A stretch of DNA of 64,000 bases, taken from contig CM043953.1 in NCBI GenBank assembly GCA_014529385.2, positions 74,384,872 to 74,448,871 of the forward strand, written 5' to 3'. Both the position numbers and the translations under genes were made by a program. Positions within the stretch are counted from its first letter, which is position 1. The number at the start of each line of letters is the position of its first letter. Positions 11,290 to 23,436 of this stretch are shown here, piece by piece. The notes below the pieces were generated by a model. The model was not told where the DNA came from and did not search any database. It was given only the letters and a program-made list of their open reading frames with translations. This DNA is from Adiantum capillus-veneris (Eukaryota; Streptophyta; Polypodiopsida; Polypodiales; Pteridaceae).

Positions 11290-13060
11290 AAGTACTCAAG
11301 GAAGCAAAGAAAAGTCAAGCAAGTGTTTGTTCCAAGCAGTTTAGTCAAAGTCAATCATCCGGTTTGGATTAAAGATAGGAAATCAACACATAAAGACAAA
11401 CACATGGGATGGATAGCATCATAATGGGGCTTAAAAGAACAGGAGTATTATAAAGGTAACGGACAGATATGGGTACCAAAATCGTAGGTTAGAGCATATG
11501 AAGTAACTTCAAGTCCCTCCCAAGAAAGAAGGCCCACAAGGTATCAACCTTGACAATATCCTAGGATACCTAGAAGCAGGTATACAACATAACAACATTG
11601 AAGATGCTAAAGTCAACCACAACTCTCAAGAGGATACATAAAAAAAATGGATCTCAAAAAATGCTCCTCTTAGACAAGGATTTTACACAGGGTATACAAA
11701 GATTTGGCTACCAGTCAACCACAAGACAAATGCAACTACACCAGAACTGCATGAAGATCTCAAGAACTCAACAAGACCTAGAGCTCAACAAAGTCATTAA
11801 AGGAGTTACAAAGGTCCTCAAAAGGTTTGGATTCCTAAGTTGTCAAAGCTCCTAGTCAAAAGCCAAATGCCGACAGTGAACAAAGGCCTACAACAACATC
11901 AAAGACTCCTATCAACAAGACTAATTGGAGAATCAAACAAATAATGGAGTCTTCACAGTTAAAGAAGGACCACCCAACCAACGCGAATGTAGATTTGAAG
12001 AGGATAAAACAGGTATGGCAAAAGAAACCTTCAATGGCAACTTGGTCCTTCACTAATCCTCTTTTTGAGGATTCAAGCTTACTTTTACCTGAAGAAATGT
12101 TTGTAGTAAGCACAAGAATGTAAAAAGTCAAGTCGCCAGGGTGCAAAAAACACTCTTTGGCATAGTCAGAGTTGGGCTACTGAGCCATTGAGCAAAGCAT
12201 TAGTCCCAAAGCTTCATGTCTTAATAGCCTCTGTGCTAAGAGTCGTAGTTATTAGGCTTACGATCAAGCTGGAAGAGTTGAACATATCTAAGTTTTGTTG
12301 CTCATGCTAGATGAAATAAGCGTAAGAGTTAAAGTCTATTAACTTACAAATGGTGGAGTGTCTCATAGTGCACAGTAAGATGAGAACACATATCTTCGAC
12401 AATGAAAACCATTATTAAAGGGGTGCTAGATTGCAAAGCCATGTCATATGCTTTTATAGCTACACCATATTTTTGAATAACCCCTCAAAATATTTCTTGC
12501 ACAACAAATTGTTTCCCATGCATTTTTGTGTATGCATAAATAGGATGTCCCATTATTGGACATATGCATTAGACACTCTTTTTTACTTCCACCTATGCAC
12601 CTTGAGTGGACTACAATAGGAAAACCAATGTTCCATCATGCTACCCTCTCATATTTGCTACCTTTTAATTCACATATCTATCAGCAAATAATCCCTTGAG
12701 TACTTTATTAATATTTTCAATGCTAATAAGTACTCCAATAATGTGCCTATCCCAAAGGCACTTTTTCCCACTAGGTTTTTTTTCTTTGGTCATCCAGGTA
12801 TTAGGCCCTAATTTAGAACCTCATCATTCTACTTGCCTTGTTTATACAGTTCATAAATAAACATAAGCCTCACCATTATGCTATTACAACGAAAATATGC
12901 AACATCATCTGTCACAACAGACATATTCGAACCAATCAAAATTGGACCTCATCAACATATTCAATGACAAATGAAGAAAATCAGCCCATCATCAACCAAT
13001 CAAAAACCTTACACAGCCTCCATGGACACTTTTCAACAGTGCCCAAGGATGGGCACTAAA
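11290..13060 (+). other. Gypsy-1 3' region, no gene recognised
   Basis: AT-rich, with weak coding-like pieces up to about 12150 and nothing coding-like after that. It ends at the polypurine tract. Confidence 0.5.
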
Positions 13061-13063
13061 ATC

Positions 13064-13072
13064 GGAAGGGGG
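13064..13072 (+). other. Gypsy-1 polypurine tract
   Basis: GGAAGGGGG lies 3 bp before the TG of the 3' LTR, the expected plus-strand priming site. Confidence 0.75.
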
Positions 13073-13075
13073 TAA

Positions 13076-13683
13076 TGTTAACTGAGTCAACGTCAGTTAA
13101 CAGGAGCTGCTAAAGACTGAAGACATACAAAGGCACATCGAAGATCAACATAAATAAGCAGTAAAGATTGGAGTTACACATTTTCCCAAAATGGTCATGT
13201 ATTGTAAATTCCCAATTTATTCAAACCATTGTAATATTTTAATGTAGTACGGGCTTAATGGGAGTTCCAAGCTGTAAAGAACAGGTCAGTTAGTGTGCCT
13301 AGGTAGCAATTCAGTAAATGGTGGAGCCCTAAAGGCCTTGGGCACTCGGACATTGCATATTTTTACCCTAGGTATGCAAGGCAGTGTGTAAAAGAAATTA
13401 GGGTTCTCAAGCTCATTTGTTGAGAGCACTCTTTGGTGAGAGCTCTTGAGGTGTGTGGAAATGGAGTCCTTGAGCTTCTCCTTGCTCATGTGACTTGATT
13501 AACACTAATCCATGCTTAATTCTCTTTCATTATGTCTCTCTCACGTTTCTTCTGATTGCGTATGATTCTTTGATTAGCTAGATCTTAACTGATTAGTGGT
13601 TAATCCCGTGCTCTAATCTTGTGTGATTGTCCTCTCTTGCTTGTGTGTGCATGTAGGTTTGATTGGAGTGTGGTGCTCGATAG

Positions 13684-13720
<37 letters not shown>

Positions 13721-14010
13721 TGTGATTAGTGTGTTGCATGATAGGAGTAGTGTTGTGTGCATCTTGCAATCGTTAGTGTGTGTGATTGGGTTGATTGGAG
13801 GTGAAGAGAAGTGGATGTGGAGATTGCCCTTCATTGTGGCTTAGCTCCTCCATGGGCCAAGAAGCTCACCTTGTAGAGTCACCTTTCGTGTTGCCATGAT
13901 TAGCTCACTAATGGTGTGAGTGTTTCCATGTCCTAGCCGGGTAGCTCATCCCTTCGGATTGATAATTTTGTTAGTCATTGGAGCGCTATGCCACGATGGG
14001 ACCCCCAATA
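13076..14010 (+). repeat. Gypsy-1 3' LTR
   Basis: Direct copy of 1194-2117, starting TGTTAAC after the polypurine tract. It carries a longer (GT)n run (13689-13718) than the 5' copy. Overall difference is about 6% by eye. Confidence 0.9.
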
Positions 14011-14822
14011 CGAAAATCTTGCCAGCTTCTAAAATTCCCAACTTCGACCAAAACTTGTATCCTAATGCTCTTGCTCCTCAAGCATGCTAGCACTTGGAAC
14101 ATTTAGTATCTACATGAGAAGAGTCTTTCATTGTAGACTTTACTACCACTTCTATTATGAGATTTAGATCCTCAATGAGGCTACTAACAACATCTGACTC
14201 ATAAAAAACAACAATAAGATAAAAAACAATGATAGAGAGGACATAAAATAAATTCTATTTTGGCTTTGATAATACAAAGGAAGCAAAGAGCTGTTACAAA
14301 GCTAGACTTTAGGAAAAATGCCAAAAATGGGGATAGGCCACAAAGCAAAAATACAAAGACTAAGTTTGGAGTCTTTTTTTGACTCTGGTTGTAGTAGCAC
14401 TCTTTCTTCAAACATCTTTGGAAATATTTTCTCTTGCATGTTTCTCCGCCAGGTCCTTTGATGTGTTTTTTGGCCCTTCTATATTCTTTGTAGGCTTTTT
14501 AGCAGCCTTATCTGTAGGGAAGAAGAAACAATGAGCAAGATTGAACTTTAAGTAATTTTATATGCCTTAAGGAAAAATTAGAACCAAAATACCCACCTGT
14601 CAACTTTCTCTTCCTTTCCCTTTAGATCATCCATATGGTTTATAAGGTGGAAGGACTGGTGTCTATGGCTTCAACAACATTGGTCTTCTTCGTGAAGGAT
14701 CATCTTTGCCTTCATCTTCCTTCTGAAGACCATCCTTGTCTAATACACCTTGCTTCTCAACATGTATGTGCACCTCGAGAAATTGTTCTTCACAATTACC
14801 ATAGTCTTTTATTGCATCTTTG
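14011..14822 (-). pseudogene. Lys/Glu-rich exon-like pieces, probable 5' part of the phosphatase-like host gene
   Basis: Four minus-strand pieces look exon-like. About 14811-14663 includes EEQFLEVHIHVEKQGVLD and GLQKEDEGKDDPSRRR. About 14640-14595 includes HMDDLKGKEEKVD followed by GTGGGT. About 14514-14411 includes AAKKPTKNIEGPKN and LAEKHARENISKDV behind a TTCCCTACAG acceptor-like site. About 14190-14030 includes DVVSSLIEDLNLIIEVVVKS behind ATGAGTCAG. Composition, strand and position suggest the N-terminal part of the gene whose phosphatase domain lies at 240-1193. Splice phases between the pieces do not all agree, so the model is tentative and the copy probably decayed. Confidence 0.35.
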
Positions 14823-15091
14823 TGTGATTTTACCGCACGTGTCGGAGGCTGGGAACTTGCCAAACATTGTGTGTGAGCCATGAATGGCTGCAAGCACACA
14901 ACTAGACTATCCTAGCAAGCTCAAGGGGGCAATGGTGTGTCACTCACTGCTCAATGCTTTCTGTAGTGAAGAATCCTGTGCCGCGAAGAAGAGGGAGACA
15001 CCACGCCGCCACGCTCAACCGCCTTGACGTCGCCGATGCCACTGCCATGCTCAATCACACACACACAAACTCTCTCTCTCTCTCTCTCAAG

Positions 15092-15174
<83 letters not shown>

Positions 15175-15481
15175 GCGCGCGCCCTTGAGCACACGATGGA
15201 GAAGAAGGTAGAGGTAGAGCAAGAGCACTTCTTTAGCATGCACCTCAAAGAATGAGGATTTTAGGTCAAAATGGACCTTTTATATGAATTTGATCCATTC
15301 ACATATGGGTGGGCGTCCACAATGGCCGGTCATAGCAAAAATACTATAAAAATTAAGATAAGTGGTGCACCTCTCATCGTGATCACCTACGTACCTATAG
15401 AATTGACAAGCCCGGTCTATGACTCAAATAAAGAGATAAGGCGTCCGTCAAAGGTGATAGGATGTCCGTAAGTGGTTAACA
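14823..15481 (-). repeat. Gypsy-2 3' LTR (left copy)
   Basis: Starts TGTGATTTTACC and ends GTTAACA immediately before a pyrimidine run, the complement of the element purine tract. The first 134 bp match 47912-48046. A (CA)n run of about 80 bp followed by (GC)n lies at 15092-15181. Confidence 0.8.
15092..15181. repeat. (CA)n/(GC)n microsatellite in Gypsy-2 LTR
   Basis: About 40 CA units grading into CGCGCG, preceded by a short (CT)n run at 15071-15088. ORFs of Thr-His or Cys-Val repeats here are artefacts. Confidence 0.95.
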
Positions 15482-15493
15482 TGCCCCCCTTCC
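15482..15493 (-). other. Gypsy-2 polypurine tract
   Basis: TGCCCCCCTTCC on the plus strand reads GGAAGGGGGGCA on the element strand, directly inside the 3' LTR. Confidence 0.75.
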
Positions 15494-15862
15494 TAATGTA
15501 GATTCCGTCCTCGGAAGCTAGTGAAGTGAAGCCCATTCGTCGAGTTGGAAGAACATCTGAGTTTGTAGTCTTTAGCTTTCTTCAAATATTGCAAAATCAA
15601 CCAAAAATGTCATAGTAATTGCATTTGCATAGAACATATTTAATTAAAAAACATCCGTAGTGAATAGGCACACAAATTGGTTGGTAGCAAAATATTAAAC
15701 AATTTTTCAGCAGTAAACATTAAACTGAAATATAATCAACGCATAAGCACTTGTAAAGGTTAAAAAATAAACAAGTCTAGGGTCGCTAATTTAATGGTCA
15801 AGAGGCACTAAAGGTTAACTATTAATACCATGGGTAGGCTTCTCAATTCTCTCTAGTCAATC

Positions 15863-16600
15863 TGTTAAGTATGGAGCCTGATTTACCTTTGTAATTTTCT
15901 GTGGTAAAAGCGCACATTTGTAAGGCCCCCATTATGAGGAGAAGCCATCGTGCGTGAAGGAAAATCACTCACCGGAAACCAAAATTTTCACGGACAAGAA
16001 TCAGGGGCAACTTTAAAGGCCTCGGGGGCGAGGCCCCCGAGACTTTTTTTTCGCCGGAATATTATGGCCGGCCGGCGGCCGGAAAGTGGTCGGAAAACAA
16101 CCGGTCGGTTGGCCAGTGGTCGGAAGTCAATGGCCGGTGGCCGGTGGCCGAATTCAAAAGCGGACTTGTCTTCTCAAGGGCGGCCACACATGGGCGGATT
16201 GGAGGGTCCGATTTGGACTTATTCGCACAAGGGCGGCTACACATGGCTGTGTCTCATAAGAGAGGGCAGCCCTTTTGGCCTATAAAAGGAGGCCATTTCT
16301 ACACACATTTTATAGTGTGAAGTTGATGCAACAAGGTGAGTGTGAGGTGGTGAGAGTGAAGCAAGGCGAGAGCTCCATTAAGGGTATAATCCCTTTGTAA
16401 ACTACTTCTTGTTTTGAAGTACTAAAGCCATTGAGTGGCTACTTTCCCGTGGACGTAGCCCACATTGGGTGAACCACGTATATCGTGTGTACTCTCTCTC
16501 TCTCTCTCTCTCTACTCTATAATCTCATGTATATAAATCTGTCTCTCTCTATTAAGTAATCTACTCAATTATCTATTTAGCTACGTCTTATTTCCTAACA
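15863..16600 (+). repeat. Copia-A 5' LTR
   Basis: TGTTAAG...CTAACA. Carries a GCCGG-rich stretch (16055-16150), a TATAAAA box (16281-16287) and a short (CT)n run (16493-16513). Followed after 2 bp by the primer site. Confidence 0.85.
16281..16287 (+). promoter_or_regulatory. TATA box in Copia-A LTR
   Basis: TATAAAA in the context GGCCTATAAAAGGAGG. The same context is kept in the right LTR at 20822-20828. Confidence 0.65.
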
Positions 16601-16602
16601 AC

Positions 16603-16614
16603 TGGTATCAGAGC
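16603..16614 (+). other. Copia-A primer-binding site
   Basis: TGGTATCAGAGC, complementary to the 3' end of initiator tRNA-Met, 2 bp after the LTR. Confidence 0.9.
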
Positions 16615-16664
16615 AAGGTTTGCTCGTAGCTAAATTATCTCAAGGAAAGGATTCCTTGAATTGA

Positions 16665-17138
16665 GTGGGAGTTATGGTGGAGGAAGGGAAGCTCAAGATT
16701 GAGAAGTTCAACGGCAAAAACTACCAACATTGGAAGATGCAGATTGAAGACTATCTCTACCAGAAGGACCTCTATTTTCCACTAGGCGGTCTTGTGAAGA
16801 AGCCCGCAACAATGGCAGATGAAGCATGGATTGTCCTTGATCGAAAGGCACTGGGAACAATCCGGTTAAGCTTGGCGTCAACGGTGGCCTTCAATGTTTT
16901 TGAGATGAAGACCACGGAGGACTTGATGAAGTCACTTGACGACTTCTACGAGAAACCATCGGCATCCAATAAGGTATTTCTTATGAAGCGCTTGTTCAAT
17001 CTAAAGATGGCAGAGAATGGTTCAGTTGCAGAACACCTAAATGAATTTAACACAAACATAAGTCAACTTCGATCAGTGAAAATTAATTTTGATGACGAAG
17101 TGCGAGCTCTCCTTATACTATCATCTCTACCGGATTAG
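16665..17138 (+). pseudogene. Copia-A gag N-terminal region
   Basis: Encodes IEKFNGKNYQHWKMQIEDYL, the Copia gag (UBN2-like) start, and FLMKRLFNLKMAENGSVAEHL, the central gag helix block. Gag forms the particle shell. It overlaps the following piece in another frame. Fossil part of Copia-A. Confidence 0.85.
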
Positions 17139-19632
17139 TTGGGATAGCCTTGTGATGGCTGTAAGTAATTCTATCTGTGGCACAAATACTCTTAAGTTTG
17201 ATGATGTTGTGGGTGTTCTCCTAAGCGAGAAAATGCGAAGGAGAAGCACAGGAGAATCATCAAGTGCTGCACTATCAGTGGAAACAAGAGGAAGGCTTAA
17301 GGAGAGGTTCAAAAACCAAAAGGGTCGTGATCGCTCAAGGCGGAGCAAGTCACGCACAAAGTCAGTTCTTGAATGTTGGAACTGCGGCAAGAAGGGCCAC
17401 GTCAAGAAGGATTGTTGGTCCAAGAAGAAGAAGGAGACAGAGTCTCAAGACAACAAGCCAACATCGAAGGCCAATGTGGCAGGTAAAGTAGAGCAAGATG
17501 CTCTAATTCTCTCATTAGACAATGTGTCTAATTCCTGGATAGTAGATTCCGGGGCTTCATTCCATGCGACACCACACAAGCAACATTTCCAAGACTATAC
17601 CAAAGGTAATTTTGGGTATGTATACTTGGGAGATGATGAAGCTTGTGAGATTGTCGGCAAAGGTACATTTTTTGTCAAAACTGCTAACGAAAATGAATGG
17701 AAGCTTAAAGATGTTAGGCATGTTCCTTCTCTTCGCAGAAACTTGATCTCTACAGGACAATTGGACGATGAAGGTCACAACATTGCATTCGGAAACAAAC
17801 GGTGGAAGATCTCAAAGGGATCTTTGGTGGTTGCCAAGGGTGAAAACGTCGGTACACTTTACTTGTGTACTGTTAGCACGCAACCTTCAGCTTGTGTAGC
17901 AACTACAGAAGTTGACAGTGCGGTGTGGCACTACCGACTTGGGCATATGAGTGCCAAAGGAATGCAAATCCTTCAAACAAAGAAGCTTCTACCAGGTTTG
18001 AAAGAAGTGGACTTAGAGTTCTGTGAAGATTGTGTTTATGGTAAACAAAAGAGGGTAAAATTTCAAAAATCAGGAAATGAAAGAAAAAATAAAAAACTTG
18101 AGTTGGTTCATTCTGATGTTTGGGGTCCTGCAAGTACACCATCACTTGGTGGCTCATTGTACTATGTAACATTCATAGACGATGCGACTAGAAAAACATG
18201 GGTTTATGTCACGAAGAATAAATCCGATGTATTTTCCATATTTCAAAGGTGGAAAGCCTTTGTGGAGAATGAAACAGGTACCAAGGTTAAATGCCTCAGA
18301 TCCGACAATGGAGGCGAATATTGCAGCCAAGCTTTTGAAAGCTTTTGTGCTAGCAACGGCATTCGGAGGCAAAGGACAACCCCAAGGACACCTCAACAAA
18401 ATGGAATTTCGGAAAGGATGAACAGGACAATCATGGAACGAGCACGAAGCATGCGACTACATGCAGGCCTACCGCTTGAGCTTTGGGCGGAAGCTGTAAG
18501 TACGTCTGTGTACTTAATCAATCGGTCACCCTCAACGGCATTGGATGGGGGAGTTCCAGAAGAGGCATGGACAGGTAAACCGGTGAATTATGCATTTCTC
18601 AAAGTGTTTGGGTGTGAGGCTTTCATGCACATAGATAGAAGCCTAAGATCAAAGTTAGATGCAAAGTCCAAAAAGTGTTTCTTCATTGGCTATGGAGAAG
18701 GAGACTTTGGGTATCGCCTATGGAATCCTGAAGATGGTAAAATCTTAAGGAGTAGGGATGTAATTTTTAACGAAAAAAATATGTACAAAGATTACTTGGA
18801 AAGAAAACAAACAAAAGAAAGAGGTGATGAGCACATGGAGCTTGAGGACGGTGAAGACTCAAGGACTGCAAACAGTGACAATGTACAACAACGTCAACCA
18901 AATGAGGAGCCTCAACCTATTCCCCGAAGATCTACAAGAGCAAGTAGACCTCCAGAAAGGTTTGTTCCTTCCTTCAACCATCTCTTGATCTCAGATTCTG
19001 GAGAGCCGGAATCATATGAAGAAGCTATGCAACATGAATCCAAGGAAGAATGGACGAAGAGCATGCAAGTGGAGATGGACTCACTACATCGCAACCAAAC
19101 ATGGGAGTTGGTTGAGTTGCCTAAAGGTAAGCGGGAACTTCAAAACAAATGGGTGTACAAGCTAAAGGAAGAAGAAGGTGGGAAGAAAAGGTACAAGTCT
19201 AGGCTTGTGGTAAAAGGTTTTTCTCAAAAGAAAGATATTGACTTCAATGAAATATTTTCTCCTGTTGTAAAAATGAACTCAATTAGGCTTGTCTTAAGCC
19301 TTGTGGTTGCTCATGATCTAAATCTCGAGCAAATGGATGTAAATACGACATTCCCTCACGGTGACTTAGAGGAGGAAATCTACATGCTTCAACCAAAGGG
19401 GTATGAAGTAAAAGGTAAGGAGAAAATGGTTTGCAGATTAAAGAAGAGCTTGTATGGTTTAAAGCAAGCATCAAGACAATGGTACTTGAAGTTTGATCGA
19501 TGGATGTTGGATCATGGATTCACAAGATGCAACTCGGATCACTGCGTCTACACGGAGAATTTGGGAGATGGGAAATTCATTATCCTAATGTTGTATGTTG
19601 ATGACATGTTGATTGCAAGTGCTAACATGTAG
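17089..19632 (+). pseudogene. Copia-A gag zinc knuckle, protease, integrase and RT
   Basis: An 847-codon open piece. Order: CCHC zinc knuckle CWNCGKKGHVKKDC (near residue 95), aspartic protease SWIVDSGASFH (near 147), GAG-pre-integrase block with WHYRLGHMS, integrase core with HSDVWGP, YVTFIDDATRKTWVY, RSDNGGEY and TPQQNGISERMN, then RT from NKWVYKLKEE through YGLKQASRQWY to LYVDDML. All the usual catalytic landmarks of these blocks are visible. It ends inside RT; the rest follows in the next piece. Confidence 0.9.
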
Positions 19633-19674
19633 GACATCAAAGACCTAAAAGAGGAGCTGTCCAAATCTTTTTCA

Positions 19675-20556
19675 ATGAAAGATTTAGGTGCTGCAAAGAG
19701 GATACTTGGTATGAAAATATCAAGGGACAGGACGAAGAAGACAATAAAGCTATCTCAAGAAGATTACATCAAGAAGGTACTAGAAAGGTTTGCAATGCAA
19801 AATGCAAAACCAGTTTCTACACCTTTGGCTGGTCATTTTAAACTAACGAAGGATATGTGTCCAAAGACACAAGAGGAGATAGCCTATATGTGTAAAGTTC
19901 CATATGCTGCAGCGGTAGATTCTCTAATGTATGCTATGGTCTGGACAAGGCCAGACATTACACATGCAGTGGGAGTTGTGAGTAGGTTCATGGAAAACCC
20001 AGGTAAAGAGCATTGGCAAGCTGTGAAGTGGATACTTAGGTATCTAAAAGGGACAACAACAAATGCTTTGTATTTTGGAGGAACTGATATTTTTCTAGAA
20101 GGGTATGCTGATGCAGATATGGCAGGTGACAAAGATACTCTAAGGAGCACTACTGGCTATGTGTTCACGGTTGGAGGCACAGCAGTAAGCTGGGCTTCAA
20201 AGCTGCAGAAAGTGGTTTCACTTTCTACCACGGAAGCAGAGTATGTAGCAATGACGGAGGCAAGCAAAGAAATTCTGTGGCTTCACAGATTCTTAGAAGA
20301 GCTTGGATTCAAACAAGACAATTGTGTCTTGTACAGTGATAGCCAAAGCGCTATCCATCTTGCGAAGAACTCAGCCTTTCATTCAAGGGCAAAGCACATT
20401 GAGGTGAGATATCACTTCATACGCACTCTTTTGGAAGAGGGACAACTAAAGCTAGGAAAGGTGCATACAAGTGAAAATCCTGTAGACATGTTTACAGAGG
20501 TGGTCAACAAGGAGAAGTTGAGGTTTTGCTCATCTTCAATCGGCATTCAAGGATAA
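19675..20556 (+). pseudogene. Copia-A RT end and RNase H
   Basis: Begins MKDLGAAKRILGMKI, the block after YVDDML in Copia RT. Continues through SLMYAMVWTRPDI and YADADMAGDKDTLRST to the RNase H blocks STTEAEYVAMTEA, YSDSQSAIHLAKN and KHIEVRYHFIR. Ends shortly before the right LTR. Confidence 0.9.
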
Positions 20557-20586
20557 GAAGCCAGGATGGAAAGTAGCCGGAATATT

Positions 20587-21028
20587 CTTTTTTGCCGGAA
20601 TATTATGGCCGGACGGCGGCCGAAAAGTGGTCGGAAAACAACCGGTCGGTTGGCCGGTGGTCGAAAGTCAATGGCCGGTGGCCGGTGGCCGAATTCAAAA
20701 GCGGACTTGTCTTCTCAAGGGCGGCCACACATGGGCAGATTGGAGGGTCCGATTTGGACTTATTCTCACAAGGGCGGCTACACATGGCTGTCTCTCATAA
20801 GAGAGGGCAGCCCTTTTGGCCTATAAAAGGAGGCCATTTCTACACACATTTTATAGTGTGAAGTTGATGCAACAAGGTGAGTGTGAGGTGGTGAGAGTGA
20901 AGCAAGGCGGGAGCTCCATTAAGGGTATAATCCCTTTGTAAACTACTTCTTGTTTTGAAGTACTAAAGCCATTGAGTGGCTGCTTTCCCGTGGACGTAGC
21001 CCACATTGGGTGAACCACGTATATCGTG

Positions 21029-21071
<43 letters not shown>

Positions 21072-21155
21072 CTATAATCTCGTGTATATAAATCTGTCTC
21101 TCTCCATTAAGTAATCTACTCAATTATCTATTTAGCTACGTCTTATTTTCTAACA
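20587..21155 (+). repeat. Copia-A 3' LTR (shorter copy)
   Basis: Matches the 5' LTR from its GCCGGAATATTATGG block to the CTAACA end, about 2% different, with a longer (CT)n run (21033-21066). Followed by the CAATC duplication. Confidence 0.85.
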
Positions 21156-21160
21156 CAATC

Positions 21161-23436
21161 AAGTTGTTTAATTGTGAGAGCAAAGTATTTCATGTCCGAG
21201 GACTGACTAGAGGCTATACCTAAAAGACCTTCTAGTTAAGCTACAATAAAAGGAATTGCATATGAAATCATTGCCTAAATTATTCCCTTTGTTTGACCCC
21301 CCAAAGTGTTTTCCACATTGATTCAATTTTTGACGTGTGTACTTATTTTGTATGCCTTGGACTTTTTTCTTTTCAAGGAAAAACGCTCACACTAGGAACC
21401 TCTAGGGCTATAGTACCATAGGCAATACATGTGATTGAAGTACCAGATCAAGCTAGGATACCTCTTCCAGCTTAAGATTTTACATTTTTGGCACTTTTGT
21501 TTTTGGTTGTCTTTTTCATTGTATTTTAATTTTGTAACTTTGGGGGGTCATATTGACACTGTTACCATCCCTAGGCTCATCACGATAGTAAACTCCCTTT
21601 ATAATACTTAAACTAAAGGTCAAGAGGGATTAACTCTGCTAGAAAGCACTAGTACATTGCACACAATGCTTCATAGTATTGGATTAAGAACCTAAAGGAA
21701 CCATTGACAATTAGGATGACATTTCCCATGGTATTAAGAGAAGATCTCTAATATCTATCTTGGTTAAACTAGCTTAGTTAGACTTATTTATTCATAAACC
21801 TAGACAAGGGACTATGACATAAAATTATGATGAATCTAATGTTTCATACTAAGAAAAGGTGCTAAATATTGTGCTACCAATCACAATTAAAGTAGACAAA
21901 CATGGATGCTAACAAGACAAGAGGCAATGATAATGGACCAGAAACACCTGTTCATGTTGATGATCGCACTCAATTCAAAGAGTGAACTAGACAAGGATTT
22001 CTTGAAGTTCAAAATCCCACCAACTGCAACATGTTCCTGTACACACTAGAAAACACAAGGAATACCTCTAGGAGGCACATCAGTGGGAAGAGGCACCAAC
22101 CTTTATTGAACACAATTAAAAAAACATAAAGAACAATAACCTAATTATTTTCACCCCCCTAAAGGGTCAAGGGAACAAGATATTGTAGAGATGGTGGGTA
22201 GCCCTAAGTCTAAACCCCTATCCTCATCCTCAGCAAGAAAAATAAAGTCATCATCCATGAGACCATACGTGCCATCCGTGTAATCATGTAAACCTTCCTC
22301 ATCATTAGATGCACATATGTTCACTAAGAATTTCACTAGGTGTGTATAGTCATCTTGGTCAAAAGGGTAAGCTTGTGAAATTGGAGAGACGTTATGTACT
22401 AAGTAGGGATCAGTCATGGTCAAGATATGTATCAGCCATTTAATTCCTCAAAATTCTTCTCACACACTAGAGAATCTACCAAATCCCATTCACAGACAAG
22501 CACTGCATAGACTATGTGAAACACTTGTGAAAAGCAAAGAGGGTACCTCTCATCCAAGGTAGGAGTGGATGACTGTAGAGTACTAACCATATCTGTATAC
22601 ACAATAGATTTTGGTTAGTGTGCAAATATTATAAGAGTCGTGTCAAAAGGTTGTTTCCTTGTGCATAACGTGTTATATGATTTTTGGGTCATGCACTAGA
22701 TTTTTTATGTTTCAAGTTTTTTGTTTGATGGCTCTTTCTCTTTTATTTTTTTATTTTTGTTTTGTTGAGTATAAGGCTATATATACATTCCCTAAGATTG
22801 GGAGATTGAGAGGTTAGGGAGGAAGGTTAAGAGGGGAGTAAGTGAATGATGGATGTCAACAAACACTCCTCCCTTCCTTGGGTAGATCATACCTTTTAGA
22901 ACGATGTCGTCACCTTTTAAAACCAATTGTTCCAAGTTGTAATGGGTGAAGACTTTGACCAATAGTTTTTCACCGCCCTAGGCGTTTCATCTAGTTGCAA
23001 GGGTGGTAAGTTACTCTCCCATGATTTTACTTGAAACGTTGTTTTAGGTGATAAATTTACAATGGGAGGTGTTATTCTTTCCTTGTTTTTTTGTACAATT
23101 TTGGTGGAGGGTGGAAGTTGTGAAGAAGTTTGTGCTTCTGTAGAAGAACTACATGATAAGCAAGAAGCTTCATTTGTTTTTTCTATGTTTGAGCCGAGCG
23201 AAACAAGTCATTCTTGCTTGGGTAACCAAACTAGCTCCGGATCAGGTTTATATTATTCTATGATCTTTTCCTTCCCACTGTCTTCAATTGGATTTATTGT
23301 TACAAAATTTGACTCACATGGGTCTATAGGTGACGGGTAAGAACACAATTTACATTTAGGCACCACGATTTCATCATTCCCTTCATTGTAGACTTGGGCT
23401 TCCAATAGTCGTTTAGGAATCCAATGCAACGTTTTC
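21161..23436 (-). other. Gypsy-2 3' region, no gene recognised
   Basis: AT-rich sequence between the Copia-A insertion and the retropepsin-like segment. A short acidic minus-strand ORF (22151-22423) and a plus-strand ORF (23062-23340) have no recognisable domain. A TATATATA stretch is at about 22779. Confidence 0.5.

Larger units (their letters stand above)
1194..14010 (+). mobile_element. Gypsy-1: Ty3/Gypsy LTR retrotransposon, fossil, Tat/Athila-like
   Basis: An LTR element of about 12.8 kb. LTRs of about 924 and 935 bp start TGTTAAC and end CCCAACA or a close variant. A tRNA-Asp-type primer site lies 2 bp inside the 5' LTR and a purine tract abuts the 3' LTR. Flanking 5-mers agga-type candidates are AGAAA (1189-1193) and CGAAA (14011-14015), matching at 4 of 5. 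Internal order is a long non-coding leader, RNase H, integrase pieces, then about 4.5 kb of extra coding pieces. No ordinary gag or RT is recognisable upstream. The LTRs differ by roughly 6% by eye, so a few million years under usual plant rates. The element is heavily broken, with well over ten breaks. The tRNA-Asp primer and large 3' coding region point to the Tat/Athila side of Gypsy; the exact lineage is not settled. Confidence 0.85.
15863..21155 (+). mobile_element. Copia-A: Ty1/Copia LTR retrotransposon, nearly whole
   Basis: Plus-strand element inserted in the 3' part of Gypsy-2. Exact 5-bp duplication CAATC at 15858-15862 and 21156-21160. The left LTR (15863-16600) begins TGTTAAG and ends CTAACA; the right copy is shorter. 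The primer site TGGTATCAGAGC lies just inside. Coding order gag, zinc knuckle, protease, integrase, RT, RNase H is the standard Copia order. Sequence blocks such as YKSRLVVKGFSQKKDIDF and YGLKQASRQWY resemble the Tork/Tnt1 side. LTR differences are about 12 in 540 bp by eye (about 2%), so well under two million years by usual rates. About two to four breaks. Confidence 0.9.

Noticed and set aside
20603-20785. Minus-strand ORFs across the Copia-A LTRs (also 16062-16244)
   Set aside because: Shadow frames in the CpG-rich LTR; identical in both LTRs because the LTRs are copies.
22151-22423. Acidic 90-codon minus-strand ORF in Gypsy-2
   Set aside because: No domain, no neighbours on the same frame, and length within chance expectation; left as unassigned 3' region.
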